Shown here: positions 50,900 through 60,159 of the stretch, in pieces | Layout of the letters: each line of letters opens with the position of its first letter | How positions within the stretch are numbered: the stretch's first letter is position 1 | Source: an uncultured Bacteroidales bacterium | GTDB lineage: Bacteria > Bacteroidota > Bacteroidia > Bacteroidales > UBA932 | Direction: 5' to 3' | Assembly (NCBI GenBank): GCA_944323785.1 | Contig: CALUTU010000009.1 | Span: 1 to 64,000 of the forward strand | Length of the DNA stretch: 64,000 nt | The notes under the pieces: generated by a model | Told to the model about the DNA's origin: nothing | What the model saw: only the letters and a program-made list of their open reading frames with translations | Database searches by the model: none | Made by a program: the position numbers and the translations under genes

Positions 50900-53800
50900 T
50901 TATGATTTGTTTATTCTATAATGCAGTCCGTTTAGTCTGAGGAAAGACAGGAAGTCATCCGCCGCCGTCACGCTGTACTTGCGCGAGAAGAACTCGGCGT
51001 TGACCTTGTCATCATGTACATTGAGCGTCAGCATGGACTTGCCCTTGTTGTGACGCACTGATTTCTTCAGGGATCTGATAAACTCGCTGTTGACGATCTC
51101 CAGCGGCACGTCTATCACTATCTCCTTTATCATGGACTCCCTGACATTGGCCAGCAGGGATATAGCCCTGATCTTCGGGAAACCGCCCGAAATCTCAAAC
51201 CGCTTGCCTCCCCTGGCGTTCTTGTCCTCGACCTTGTTGAAGCGCGGGGCCACATAGACCCGGAGCAGCAGGAACTCATGAACCCTGAGGAATCCGCTGA
51301 ACGCCTCATAGTCCTTGTCAAAGAGTGTAAACGTCACAGATCCCTTAAAATCCTCTACAGTCACCTTGCAGATAGTCCCCACGCCATTGGATTTGGGCCT
51401 TATGTCCACACCGCTCACCAGACCGGCTATATACTGGTCCTTCTCGAAAGCCTCGCGCTCCTTGCTGGACGACACCTCGTCCACATAGGCACTCCACTCC
51501 GGAATACTCATGGTTGTGAAATTCTCCACCTCGAAACGGAACCTGTCCAGCGGGTGCGCCGAGATGTACATACCCACCAGCTCCTTCTCCTTCTTAAGCA
51601 TCTCTATCTGGTCCAGTTCGTGCAGTACGGGCAGCTGAGGCCGCACCGTCTCCACCTCGTCCGCACCCCCGAAGAGACTGTTTTTCATGGACTCGGCTGT
51701 CTTCTGATACAGAGAACCGTAACGCAGCAGCAGATCCAGACAGGTCTCCCCCTTGCCGGCATCCATGGCAAACGAGCCCCGGTTGATCTCCGGGAACGAA
51801 TCGAAAGCACCGCTGTACGCCAGAGCCTCCACTCCCTTCTTATTGACCGAAGTATACGGAATCCTCTCCATGAAATTGAAGATGTCCTTGAACGGGCCGC
51901 CGGCCTTGCGAACCTCTATGATACTGTTCACCGCTCCGATACCGATACCCTTGATACCGGCCATACCGAAACGGATGTTGCCGTCCTTGTTGACGGTGAA
52001 CTTGGTGTAACTCTCGTTGACATCCGGCCCGAGAATCTTCATGCCGTTGCGCCGGCAGTCATCCATGAACTTGGTGATCTCGTCGATGTTGTTGAGGTTG
52101 TTGCTCAGGACGGCGGCCATGTACTCAGCCCTGTAGTGAGCTTTCAGGTAACCGGTCTGGTAGCCTACCCATGCGTAGCAGGTGGCATGGGACTTGTTGA
52201 AGGCGTAGGACGCAAATGCCTCCCAGTCGTTCCATATCTTATTGAGTATGGCTTCGGGATGTCCGTGTTCCAGACCTCCGGCAAAGAACTCGTCCTTTAG
52301 CTCGGCCATAACCTTGATCTGCTTCTTTCCCATCGCCTTACGCAGCTTGTCGGCCTTTCCCTTGGTGAAGCCGGCCAGCTTCTGGGACAGCAGCATGACC
52401 TGCTCCTGGTAGACGGTCACTCCGTAAGTGTCGTGCAGGTACTCCTCCATATCCGGCAGGTCGTACTCGATCTTGCTCCGGCCGTGCTTGCGGGCCACAA
52501 AGTCGGGGATATAGTCCATAGGACCCGGACGGTAGAGAGCGTTCATCGCGATAAGGTCCTCGAACCTGGAGGGCTGAAGCTCCATAAGCCACTTCTGCAT
52601 ACCGTCGGACTCAAACTGGAACACACCCACCGTGTCGCCCCGGGAAAAAAGCTCATATGTTTCCTTGTCATCAATAGGAATGGAGTTGATGTCCAATTCC
52701 TCGCCCCGCGACTGCCGGATATTCTCCACGGCATCCTTAAGTATTGTCAGGGTCTTAAGGCCCAGAAAGTCCATCTTCAGCATACCGGCCGACTCAATCA
52801 GGCTGCCCTCGAACTGCGAGACGAGGATGTCCTTGCCGGTCTCCTTATCCTTGGCCGTGCTCAGGGGGATGAAGTTCGTAAGGTCGTCGCGGCCGATGAT
52901 GGTGGCGCAGGCATGTACGCCGGTGTTGCGGACCGTACCCTCCAGCCGCTCGGCGTACAAGAGGGTGTCGTGGACCAGCTGGTCGCCACTGTTGAAGGCT
53001 TCCTTGAACTCTGGCACCTTCTCCAGACAGAGCTTTATTGTAGGGTCCTCATCCTTGGACTCAGTCACCTTTTTCTTCTGTCCGGGATGGTCAGGATCAT
53101 CTATCTCCTTATCTTTCTGAACAGTAACCTTTCTGGGCACCAGCTTGGCCAGCCTGTCCGTAGTGTCCAGACTCAACTTCTGGATACGGCCCACGTCGCG
53201 GATAACGCTCTTGGTGGCCATCGTACCGAAGGTAATCACGTGCGATACGTGGTCCTTGCCGTACTTGTCCTCCACGTACTTGAACACCCGGTAGCGGCCC
53301 TCATCATCGAAGTCAATGTCGATATCGGGCATGGATATACGGTCGGGGTTCAGGAAACGCTCGAACAGCAGGTCGTACTTTATCGGGTCTATATTGGTAA
53401 TCGTAAGACAGTAGGCCACCACCGAGCCGGCAGCGGAGCCTCGTCCCGGCCCCACCCACACGCCCATATTGCGGGCAGCCTTGATAAAATCCTGGACTAT
53501 AAGAAAATAATCGGGAAATCCCATCTTCTTGATAGTCGCCAGCTCGAAGTCAATCCTCTCCCTCGTGGCCTCGGGTATGTCCTCCCCGTAGCGGCGGTGC
53601 GCTCCCTCGTAGGTAAGGAAGTGCAGGTAGTCGTTGGAATCGGTAAATCCCTCCGGCAGAGGGAATATCGGGAGAATCGGGTCGTGGTTGAGGTTCAGCA
53701 CCTCGCATTTGTCCACGATCTCCAGGGTATTGGATATCACCTCGGGATGATCGGCGAAGATGGCCGACATCTCCTCGGTGGACTTGAGGTATTCCTGCTG

Positions 53801-54547
53801 GGTGTAGCGCAGACGCTTGGGGTCGTCAAAGTCGGAGTTGGTGCTGATGCAGATCAGACGGTCGTGTGCCGGGCCGTCCTCCTTGCGCACGAAATGCACG
53901 TCATTGGTGGCCACCACCTTGATGCCCAATTTCTCCGCAATCCGGAATATGACCTCATTGACCTCCTGCTGATGGGCGAAAGTGCTCTTCTCCGCCCCCG
54001 GCACATCGGTCTCGTGCCGCTGCACCTCTAAATAATAGTCCTCCCCGAAGATGGACCTGTACCATGCCGCCACCTCCTCCGCCTTGGCCGTGTCGCCCTC
54101 CATGATGGCCTGAGGCACCTCGCCGCCGAGACAGGCCGAGCAGCAGACGATGCCCTCATGGTACTGCTCTATCAGCTCGTGGTCGATACGCGGCTTGTAG
54201 TAGAAACCCTCGATGTAGGCCTTCGAGGAGAGCTTGATGAGATTGTGGTAGCCCTGCATGTTCTTGGCCAGCATGATCAGGTGGTAGGAGCTCTGGTCCT
54301 CACGGCCCTTCCGGTCGAAACGGCTTGCACCTGCCACATAGAACTCGCAGCCCACGATAGGCTTCAGCGGGGCATTCTTCTTAGCCACTGTATCGAGAAA
54401 CTCCTTCACGCCGAACATGTTCCCATGGTCAGTTATCGCCAGGGCCGGCTGGCCGTTCGCCACAGCAGTATCGATCAGGTCCCCTATCTTGGACTGACCG
54501 TCCAGAATCGAATACTGGGTATGGACATGCAGGTGGGCAAATGACAT
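50900..54547 (-). CDS. dnaE: DNA polymerase III alpha subunit (DnaE1 type)
   Basis: The 1215-residue protein opens with the PHP domain (FAHLHVHTQYSILDGQSKIG), followed by the C-family polymerase core with the catalytic aspartates in MPDIDIDFDDEGR, the GPGRGSAAGSVVAYCL motif, the tandem HhH region (FGMAGIKGIGIGAVN) and a C-terminal OB fold (YIAGLVSGVDIRPKSNGVGT). It is the replicative polymerase. A TATCTTTG -7 box lies at 54579-54572 on the minus strand. No frameshift or inactivating change is visible. Confidence 0.98.
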   Translation of the reverse strand: MSFAHLHVHTQYSILDGQSKIGDLIDTAVANGQPALAITDHGNMFGVKEFLDTVAKKNAPLKPIVGCEFYVAGASRFDRKGREDQSSYHLIMLAKNMQGYHNLIKLSSKAYIEGFYYKPRIDHELIEQYHEGIVCCSACLGGEVPQAIMEGDTAKAEEVAAWYRSIFGEDYYLEVQRHETDVPGAEKSTFAHQQEVNEVIFRIAEKLGIKVVATNDVHFVRKEDGPAHDRLICISTNSDFDDPKRLRYTQQEYLKSTEEMSAIFADHPEVISNTLEIVDKCEVLNLNHDPILPIFPLPEGFTDSNDYLHFLTYEGAHRRYGEDIPEATRERIDFELATIKKMGFPDYFLIVQDFIKAARNMGVWVGPGRGSAAGSVVAYCLTITNIDPIKYDLLFERFLNPDRISMPDIDIDFDDEGRYRVFKYVEDKYGKDHVSHVITFGTMATKSVIRDVGRIQKLSLDTTDRLAKLVPRKVTVQKDKEIDDPDHPGQKKKVTESKDEDPTIKLCLEKVPEFKEAFNSGDQLVHDTLLYAERLEGTVRNTGVHACATIIGRDDLTNFIPLSTAKDKETGKDILVSQFEGSLIESAGMLKMDFLGLKTLTILKDAVENIRQSRGEELDINSIPIDDKETYELFSRGDTVGVFQFESDGMQKWLMELQPSRFEDLIAMNALYRPGPMDYIPDFVARKHGRSKIEYDLPDMEEYLHDTYGVTVYQEQVMLLSQKLAGFTKGKADKLRKAMGKKQIKVMAELKDEFFAGGLEHGHPEAILNKIWNDWEAFASYAFNKSHATCYAWVGYQTGYLKAHYRAEYMAAVLSNNLNNIDEITKFMDDCRRNGMKILGPDVNESYTKFTVNKDGNIRFGMAGIKGIGIGAVNSIIEVRKAGGPFKDIFNFMERIPYTSVNKKGVEALAYSGAFDSFPEINRGSFAMDAGKGETCLDLLLRYGSLYQKTAESMKNSLFGGADEVETVRPQLPVLHELDQIEMLKKEKELVGMYISAHPLDRFRFEVENFTTMSIPEWSAYVDEVSSSKEREAFEKDQYIAGLVSGVDIRPKSNGVGTICKVTVEDFKGSVTFTLFDKDYEAFSGFLRVHEFLLLRVYVAPRFNKVEDKNARGGKRFEISGGFPKIRAISLLANVRESMIKEIVIDVPLEIVNSEFIRSLKKSVRHNKGKSMLTLNVHDDKVNAEFFSRKYSVTAADDFLSFLRLNGLHYRINKS

Positions 54548-54599
54548 ATATTATCCTTGATTTCTTCCCCACAAAGATAACACTATTTCCTCCGCCCGC

Positions 54600-54652
54600 C
54601 TATTGAAAAGCGTAGTTTTTCATAGCATTTTCTATTGAAAAGTTTAACTTTG
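54600..54652 (+). promoter_or_regulatory. Promoter and direct-repeat operator of the mntA-hepT module
   Basis: Two identical 11-mers, CTATTGAAAAG (54600-54610 and 54632-54642), are 32 bp apart, three helical turns. The second abuts the -7 box TAACTTTG (54645-54652). This fits cooperative autorepression by the antitoxin or toxin-antitoxin complex (inference). Confidence 0.5.
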
Positions 54653-54671
54653 TAAGTGAATCTATTTAAGA

Positions 54672-54968
54672 ATGAAAACAAAAGAAGAATATATATCACT
54701 TTTATCCTCCCACACCGATGAGTTGAGATCTGACTATGGAGTAAAATCCATGAGGATCTTCGGCTCCGTATCCCGTGACGAGCACGGTGAGGACAGCGAC
54801 ATCGATGTATGCGTAGATATGGCTCCCAAAGCTTATCTGGTAGCGGCATTAAAGAGGTTTTTGGAGAATCTCCTTCAATGTTCCGTGGACATAGTCCGGA
54901 TACACAGGCATATAAACCCTTTCTTACTTAAAGAGATCGAACATGACGGAATCTTCATATTCAAATAA
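54672..54968 (+). CDS. mntA: MntA-like minimal nucleotidyltransferase (antitoxin)
   Basis: The 98-residue protein has the nucleotidyltransferase signature GS-x10-DxD: Gly31-Ser32 and Asp43/Asp45 in GSVSRDEHGEDSDIDV, with a third acidic residue in CSVDIVRIHR. MntA antitoxins transfer AMP to a tyrosine of the partner HepT ribonuclease and so neutralise it. It overlaps the HEPN gene by 26 bases, the usual tight coupling. Confidence 0.88.
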   Translation: MKTKEEYISLLSSHTDELRSDYGVKSMRIFGSVSRDEHGEDSDIDVCVDMAPKAYLVAALKRFLENLLQCSVDIVRIHRHINPFLLKEIEHDGIFIFK

Positions 54969-55329
54969 CCGCGTACGCAGTCTCTTTCTGCAAATCAAAG
55001 ACGCAATCCTTCAATTAATTGAATGGAACAAGGATGTCTGTTCTCCTGAAGATTACTATTCATCACCGGATGGAATGAAAAATCTCGCAGCCAGCTGCAT
55101 GCTCATCGAAGCTATCGGCGAAGGCATCAAGCAGGTTGACAAACTCACACAGTCCAAGTTGCTGTGCGAACGTCCGGAAATTCCATGGATTGATGTAATA
55201 GGCATACGGAATCACATAGCACACGGATATTTTGATATAGACGGAGATATCGTTTTCGACATCGTCAAAAATAATCTCAACGATCTTTTGGCAGCTGTCG
55301 ATTACTTCTTATCTGCCGATATTCGGTAA
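54943..55329 (+). CDS. hepT: HepT-like HEPN ribonuclease (toxin)
   Basis: The 128-residue helical protein carries the HEPN catalytic motif RX4H as RNHIAH (Arg89-His94), and the tyrosine of RX4HXY, the known site of AMPylation by MntA, is present (Tyr96 in HIAHGYF). It overlaps mntA by 26 bases. The gene ends 5 bases before the convergent U32 peptidase stop. Such modules act as type VII toxin-antitoxin systems, with possible phage-defence or maintenance roles. Confidence 0.87.
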   Translation: MTESSYSNNRVRSLFLQIKDAILQLIEWNKDVCSPEDYYSSPDGMKNLAASCMLIEAIGEGIKQVDKLTQSKLLCERPEIPWIDVIGIRNHIAHGYFDIDGDIVFDIVKNNLNDLLAAVDYFLSADIR

Positions 55330-55334
55330 ACGCA

Positions 55335-56576
55335 TTATTTGTGCTCGAAGATGTAGACTTTGTCGGCACGGCGGACACGGGCAGGGACTGGGATGGAGCA
55401 GGCGACACCCTGGGCCGCACTCTGAGCTGGTATGAGGTCTACGCGGATCTCCGGGATATCCATCTCGACAACTCCGGTAGTAGGGCCGATGATGAGGATG
55501 TGCTGGCCGACTTTCAGCGGGGCCGCTTCGACGAGAATCTCCGCCACTCCCAGATTGGAAAAGTAATTGTTGACCTTGCCGGCATAGACCTTCTTCATGG
55601 TCGCGCTGCTGCCGTAGACACTGCTCCATTCTCCCAGACGGGCGCCCTGGTAGTAGCCGTCCCAGAAGCCCCGGTTAAACACCTGCGAGAGCTGGTCCCG
55701 GAACGAGGCCCCGAACTCCGGAGTGAACGTACCGTTCTCCACGGCATCGGCGGCGGCGCGGTACGCACTGACCACCTTCTGCACATACTCCGCCGGACGG
55801 GCACGCCCCTCGATCTTGAACACCGAAACGCCGGCCGCCGCCATTTTATCCAAGAACTCTATGGTACACAAGTCCTTGGGAGACATGATATACTTGTTGT
55901 CTATCTCCAGTTCGTAACCGGTCTCCAGGTCCGTGACCCTGTACCCCCGGCGGCAGAGCTGGAGGCAGGAGCCGCGGTTGGCCGACTTGCCGTTCTCGTG
56001 CAGGCTCAGATAGCATTTGCCCGAGACAGCCATGCACAAAGCCCCGTGGCAGAACATCTCGATCTGCACGGGACGGCCCGAAGGACCTGTGATATGCTCC
56101 GATGCTATCCTGTCGCTGATTGCCCGCACCTGGTCCAGATTGAGTTCCCTGGCCAGAACCATCACGTCCGCATACTGCGAATAAAAGCGGACCGCTTCCG
56201 TGTTGGAGATATTGAGCTGGGTGGAGATATGCACTTCCATACCGATACGGCGGGCGTACTCTATAGTCGTGATATCCGAAGCTATGACGGCCGTAACTCC
56301 CGCCTCCTTCGCTGCATCAAGAGTGCTGTATGCCTTGGGGACATCCTCGTCATACAGGATGATATTGAGAGCCAGATAGGTCTTTACGTCATTCTCCGAA
56401 CAGTAGCGGACTATCTCCGGAAGGTCGGAGAGAGTAAAATTGTTCGCGCTGTGCGAGCGCATGTTCAGGTCCTCGACCCCGAAATACACCGAATCAACCC
56501 CGGCCTGCACGGCAGCTGTAAGGGCCTCGAAGCATCCGGCCGGGGCCATTATCTCAAGTCTGTGTCCACTGCTCAT
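55335..56576 (-). CDS. U32 peptidase-family protein (tRNA/rRNA hydroxylation type)
   Basis: The 413-residue protein is a U32-family member: N-terminal APAGCFEALTAAVQAGVDSV, STQLNISNTEAVRFY, and the cysteine-rich segment FCHGALCMAVSGKCYLSLH ... NRGSCLQLCRRGY that binds an iron-sulfur cluster in this family. Characterised relatives TrhP and RlhA use prephenate in RNA C5-hydroxylation. This one is closest in length and layout to TrhP, but I cannot separate the two. It overlaps the polyprenyl synthetase gene by 4 bases (ATGA). Confidence 0.87.
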   Translation of the reverse strand: MSSGHRLEIMAPAGCFEALTAAVQAGVDSVYFGVEDLNMRSHSANNFTLSDLPEIVRYCSENDVKTYLALNIILYDEDVPKAYSTLDAAKEAGVTAVIASDITTIEYARRIGMEVHISTQLNISNTEAVRFYSQYADVMVLARELNLDQVRAISDRIASEHITGPSGRPVQIEMFCHGALCMAVSGKCYLSLHENGKSANRGSCLQLCRRGYRVTDLETGYELEIDNKYIMSPKDLCTIEFLDKMAAAGVSVFKIEGRARPAEYVQKVVSAYRAAADAVENGTFTPEFGASFRDQLSQVFNRGFWDGYYQGARLGEWSSVYGSSATMKKVYAGKVNNYFSNLGVAEILVEAAPLKVGQHILIIGPTTGVVEMDIPEIRVDLIPAQSAAQGVACSIPVPARVRRADKVYIFEHK

Positions 56577-57550
56577 TTGCGGCGGTAGGTTATCTGGGTT
56601 GCGAACTCCTCGAGCAGGGAGAGCTTCTGCGTTCCGAGGGATAGTCCCTCGACAGTCTCCATTGCCCTATGGAAATAGTGCTCTATGGCCTTCTCGGCAT
56701 TGTCCTTGACTCCAAGCTCCGTAAACAGCTGCTGAGCCGCAGCGATCTTCTCCGCCGCACGGTCCTCACCCATCCGGAATATCTGCTCGAAACGCGACCT
56801 CTGCTCTCCGACAGCCAGACGGGCAGCCTCAATGTAGAGCCACGTCTTCTTGTTATTCATGATATCCCCTCCGATATTCTTGCCGAAGACAGCGGGATCC
56901 CCGAAAGTGTCCAGATAGTCATCCGTTATCTGGAAAGCCAGACCCAGATCATAGCCGTACTGATACAGGGCCTCGGCCGACTTCACGTCAGCTCCGCCGA
57001 GCACCGCACCCATCCTGGCCGCACCGGCTATCAGGGCCGAGGTCTTCAGTCCTATCATCATGATATAGTCGTCCATAGTGACTACCGGCATCGTCTCATA
57101 ATTCATGTCGTACTGCTGGCCCTCACACACTTTCCTGGCGGTATCACTGAATATCTCCAGCACAGCTCGCAGTTTGTCCGAAGGTGCCTTGCTTACATAC
57201 TCATAGGCCTGGATTGACATCACGTCTCCGGAAAGGATAGCGATATTCTCGTTCCATTTCTTATAGACGGTGAGCTGCCCTCGCCTGAGGTCCGCCCTGT
57301 CCATGATATCATCGTGTATCAGAGTAAATGAATGGAATATCTCCAGGCCGAGGGCGGGATACACCTGCGAGGCATTTATCTCGTCCGAAAAGAGCGAGCA
57401 TGCCAGCAGGGCCAGACGCGGACGGATCCGCTTGCCGCCGATGGACATGGTGTATTCTATAGGTCTGTAAAGTTCCTCCGGCTCCCCTTTCAGGTCCAGG
57501 GTGCCAATCCCGTTGGATACTATCTTGTCAATTTCAGCTAAGGTGTACAT
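56573..57550 (-). CDS. Polyprenyl (farnesyl/geranylgeranyl-type) diphosphate synthase
   Basis: The 325-residue all-helical prenyltransferase has the first aspartate-rich motif HDDIMDRADLRRG (Asp80, Asp81, Asp84) and the second FQITDDYLD. An aromatic Phe lies five residues ahead of the first motif, which in this family favours shorter (C15-C20) products, though product length needs assay. It supplies isoprenoid precursors. It is translationally coupled to the U32 gene and divergent from rsgA. Confidence 0.9.
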   Translation of the reverse strand: MYTLAEIDKIVSNGIGTLDLKGEPEELYRPIEYTMSIGGKRIRPRLALLACSLFSDEINASQVYPALGLEIFHSFTLIHDDIMDRADLRRGQLTVYKKWNENIAILSGDVMSIQAYEYVSKAPSDKLRAVLEIFSDTARKVCEGQQYDMNYETMPVVTMDDYIMMIGLKTSALIAGAARMGAVLGGADVKSAEALYQYGYDLGLAFQITDDYLDTFGDPAVFGKNIGGDIMNNKKTWLYIEAARLAVGEQRSRFEQIFRMGEDRAAEKIAAAQQLFTELGVKDNAEKAIEHYFHRAMETVEGLSLGTQKLSLLEEFATQITYRRK

Positions 57551-57618
57551 AGTTTTTCAATCGTGCAAATCATGCAAATATAGCGAAAATTTGTATCTTC
57601 GCGCCACAAAAGAAGCAC

Positions 57619-58590
57619 ATGGGAGAGAACAGAATACAGACCGGGACCGCAACCGTGGTCAAGAACACCGGCAGCCACTATTTGCTGTCGGAGCTGCCTG
57701 AATGGCGGCCGTTCAATGCGGTAGTAAGAGGCAAGTTGCGGCTGAGCGGCTCGACCGCCACCAACCCCGTGGCTGTAGGCGACCGCGTGGAGTATTCTGT
57801 ACCGGTAAGCAGCGACGGCACATCGGCGGACGAAGCCACCATCACCAAAGTACTGCCGAGAAAAAACTACGTCATCCGCAAGTCCACCAACCTCTCCCGC
57901 CAGTGCCACATTCTGGCGTCCAACATCGATATGGCCTACCTCATAGTCACGCTTGACTGTCCCGAGACCAAGTGGCCCTTCATCGACCGCTTTCTCGTCA
58001 CCTGCGAGGCCTATAAAGTACCCGTCACCATCATCCTCAACAAGACAGACCTCTATAGGGACAACGAGGAACTGGCTGCAAAGAGCGAGCTCTTTCACAG
58101 CATCTACACCGACGCCGGATACTCGATAATGGACATCTCTGCCCTCACAGGCGAAGGTATTGACGACCTGCGGGTAAAATGCAACGCGGGCGGCATCTCC
58201 ATGTTCAGCGGAGTATCCGGAGTGGGCAAATCCTCGCTTATCAAGGCAATAGACCCGTCTCTCGACCCCAGGACATCGGAGATATCGGACAAATACCGGC
58301 AGGGAAAGCACACCACCACCTTCTACGAGATATATCCCGTTCACGGAGGCGGGTTCATCATCGACACCCCGGGAATCAGGGGTTTCGGCCTGGTGGACAT
58401 CGAGCCGGAAGAAATTTCCACCTATTTCCCGGAAATGCTCCGCGTCGCCGACAACTGCCGCTACAAGCCCTGTACCCACACACACGAGCCCGGGTGCGCG
58501 GTAATCCAGGCCGTTGAGGAGGGCACAATATCGCCCGAACGCTATACATCCTATCTCGGAATGTTGGACGAGGAAGGGAAATACCGGTAA
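57619..58590 (+). CDS. rsgA: Ribosome small subunit-dependent GTPase A
   Basis: The 323-residue protein has an OB-fold N-terminus, circularly permuted GTPase motifs (NKTDLYRD as G4 ahead of the P-loop SGVSGVGKSSLI, then DTPGIRGFG), and a C-terminal zinc knuckle (CRYKPCTHTHEPGC). RsgA is a late 30S assembly GTPase that checks the decoding centre. The start at 57619 (MGENRIQTGTATVVKNTG) follows a TATCTTCG box by about 20 bases. Confidence 0.95.
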   Translation: MGENRIQTGTATVVKNTGSHYLLSELPEWRPFNAVVRGKLRLSGSTATNPVAVGDRVEYSVPVSSDGTSADEATITKVLPRKNYVIRKSTNLSRQCHILASNIDMAYLIVTLDCPETKWPFIDRFLVTCEAYKVPVTIILNKTDLYRDNEELAAKSELFHSIYTDAGYSIMDISALTGEGIDDLRVKCNAGGISMFSGVSGVGKSSLIKAIDPSLDPRTSEISDKYRQGKHTTTFYEIYPVHGGGFIIDTPGIRGFGLVDIEPEEISTYFPEMLRVADNCRYKPCTHTHEPGCAVIQAVEEGTISPERYTSYLGMLDEEGKYR

Positions 58591-58621
58591 GCCGCATGCC
58601 CGCCGCAGAGATTTTCAGGAA

Positions 58622-59956
58622 ATGAGAAAAGCAGAAAAACGCATAGCTTCCCCGTCTATGAACGGCAGGATTCTCAGGCTGGCAGTGCCGAGCATCCTGG
58701 CCAATATCACCGTTCCTCTGGTCGGAATGGTGGACATCGCCGTATCAGGCCGTCTAGGCAACGTGGCCGCTATCGGCGCCATCGCAGTAGGCTCCATGCT
58801 CTTCGACCTGCTGTACTGGAACTTCGGTTTCCTGCGGGTCGGCACGGGAGGCCTGACCGCCCAGGCCTACGGCCGCAAGGACATGGCCGGAGCCATAAGG
58901 TATTTCGTCCAGGGAGAATCGACTGCCCTGTTCTCGGCTACTTTCCTGATAGCCATCCAGTGGCTGTTCGTCGAGGCGGCATTTATGTTCATAGACTGCT
59001 CGGGAGAAGTACAGGAACTGGCCCGCAAATATTTCTTCATCAGGATATGGGACGCTCCGGCAACCCTGTCGCTGATGGTCTTCAAGGGCTGGTTCATAGG
59101 CATGCAGAACACCGTCTTTCCGATGATAGTGGACATGACCGTCAACATAGTCAACCTCTCGGCCAGCATCTGGCTGGGCCTGCACACTCCGCTCGGATTC
59201 GCAGGAGTGGCCCTCGGTACGGTCATTGCACAGTACACAGGCCTCATCCTGGCCTCTGTACTGATGCTCATCCACTACCGCAAGCTGTTCAGATACGTCA
59301 ACATAAAGCGGGACGTGAAATTCAAGTATATGAAATCATTCTACGTCCTCAACGCCAACCTCTTTCTGCGTTCACTCTGTTTCATGCTCATTTACTGCGG
59401 ATTCACCTCACTTGCCGCCCACTACGGCGACGTACAGCTGGCCGTAAGCACCATCATCATGAAGCTGCTGATGCTGTACTCCTACATCCTGGACGGATTC
59501 GCATACGCCGGCGAGGCACTTACGGGACGCTACATCGGAGCCCAGGACAAGCCGTCACTGCACAAGGCAGTCCGCCTGCTATTCATCTGGACTGCAGGAC
59601 TGGCAGTTATCTCGACCGTGGCCTACGGCATCGGCGGACAGTGGATGGTCAGTATGATGACCACGGAGACCGATGTCATCGATGCATCAAGACCTTACAT
59701 GATATGGCTGGTGATCATGCCGGCATTCAGCTGCCTGGCCTTCATGTGGGACGGTATCTTCATCGGAGCAACAGCGGCCAGAGCTATCCGCAACGGCATG
59801 ATCTGGGCCTGCGCCTCCTTCTACGTCTGCTATTTCGCCTTCAGGGGCGTCATGGGCATCCAGGCCCTCTACATGGCCTACTTCGCCCACCTCATCGCCC
59901 GCGACGTCTACATGACCGCCACAGCCCGCCGCCACGTCTTCTCCCGCATCCATTAA
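58622..59956 (+). CDS. MATE-family efflux transporter (DinF-like)
   Basis: The ATG at 58622 (MRKAEKRIASPSMNGRILRL) gives 444 residues with about 12 membrane helices. A longer in-frame reading overlaps rsgA and is unlikely. The family signatures LAVPSILANITVPLVGMVDI, with a membrane Asp, and the two-fold repeat (YVLNANLFLRSLCFMLIYCG) fit the DinF/prokaryotic MATE branch, which exports organic cations or other compounds in exchange for H+ or Na+. Substrate unknown. It lies 31 bases after rsgA. Palindromic element B follows. Confidence 0.9.
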   Translation: MRKAEKRIASPSMNGRILRLAVPSILANITVPLVGMVDIAVSGRLGNVAAIGAIAVGSMLFDLLYWNFGFLRVGTGGLTAQAYGRKDMAGAIRYFVQGESTALFSATFLIAIQWLFVEAAFMFIDCSGEVQELARKYFFIRIWDAPATLSLMVFKGWFIGMQNTVFPMIVDMTVNIVNLSASIWLGLHTPLGFAGVALGTVIAQYTGLILASVLMLIHYRKLFRYVNIKRDVKFKYMKSFYVLNANLFLRSLCFMLIYCGFTSLAAHYGDVQLAVSTIIMKLLMLYSYILDGFAYAGEALTGRYIGAQDKPSLHKAVRLLFIWTAGLAVISTVAYGIGGQWMVSMMTTETDVIDASRPYMIWLVIMPAFSCLAFMWDGIFIGATAARAIRNGMIWACASFYVCYFAFRGVMGIQALYMAYFAHLIARDVYMTATARRHVFSRIH

Positions 59957-59988
59957 TGCGGAGAAGCGTCATGCCACATGACAATCGC

Positions 59989-60146
59989 CCCATGAAGCAT
60001 CCGTGCCAGCCACAATCCACTAACAATCACCACTTTATCTAAAAAGCAGATGCTGCATGGCCTGAAAAAACAGGGCATACAGCATCCGTTTATTAAGCAA
60101 CTCTCTTATTATCAACCCATTATACTCAACAAGACTGCTTCATGGG
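59989..60146 (+). repeat. Palindromic structured element, copy B
   Basis: Outer arms CCCATGAAGCA (59989-59999) and TGCTTCATGGG (60136-60146) are perfect inverted repeats. The central hairpin has 16-nt arms (GATGCTGCATGGCCTG, 60049-60064; CAGGGCATACAGCATC, 60071-60086) around AAAAAA. Flanks are 49 nt on both sides, exactly as in copy A. The 3' flank matches copy A at about 25 of 49 positions without gaps. It lies between convergent genes. Confidence 0.75.
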
Positions 60147-60159
60147 TAAGATGTGCAGA

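Noticed and set aside
52433-54031. Plus-strand frame of about 530 codons inside dnaE
   Set aside because: It is entirely antisense to DNA polymerase III alpha and shows only low-complexity His/Val/Gly-rich sequence.
55341-56588. Plus-strand frame of about 415 codons opposite the U32 gene
   Set aside because: Shadow of a conserved gene with family cysteines on the minus strand.
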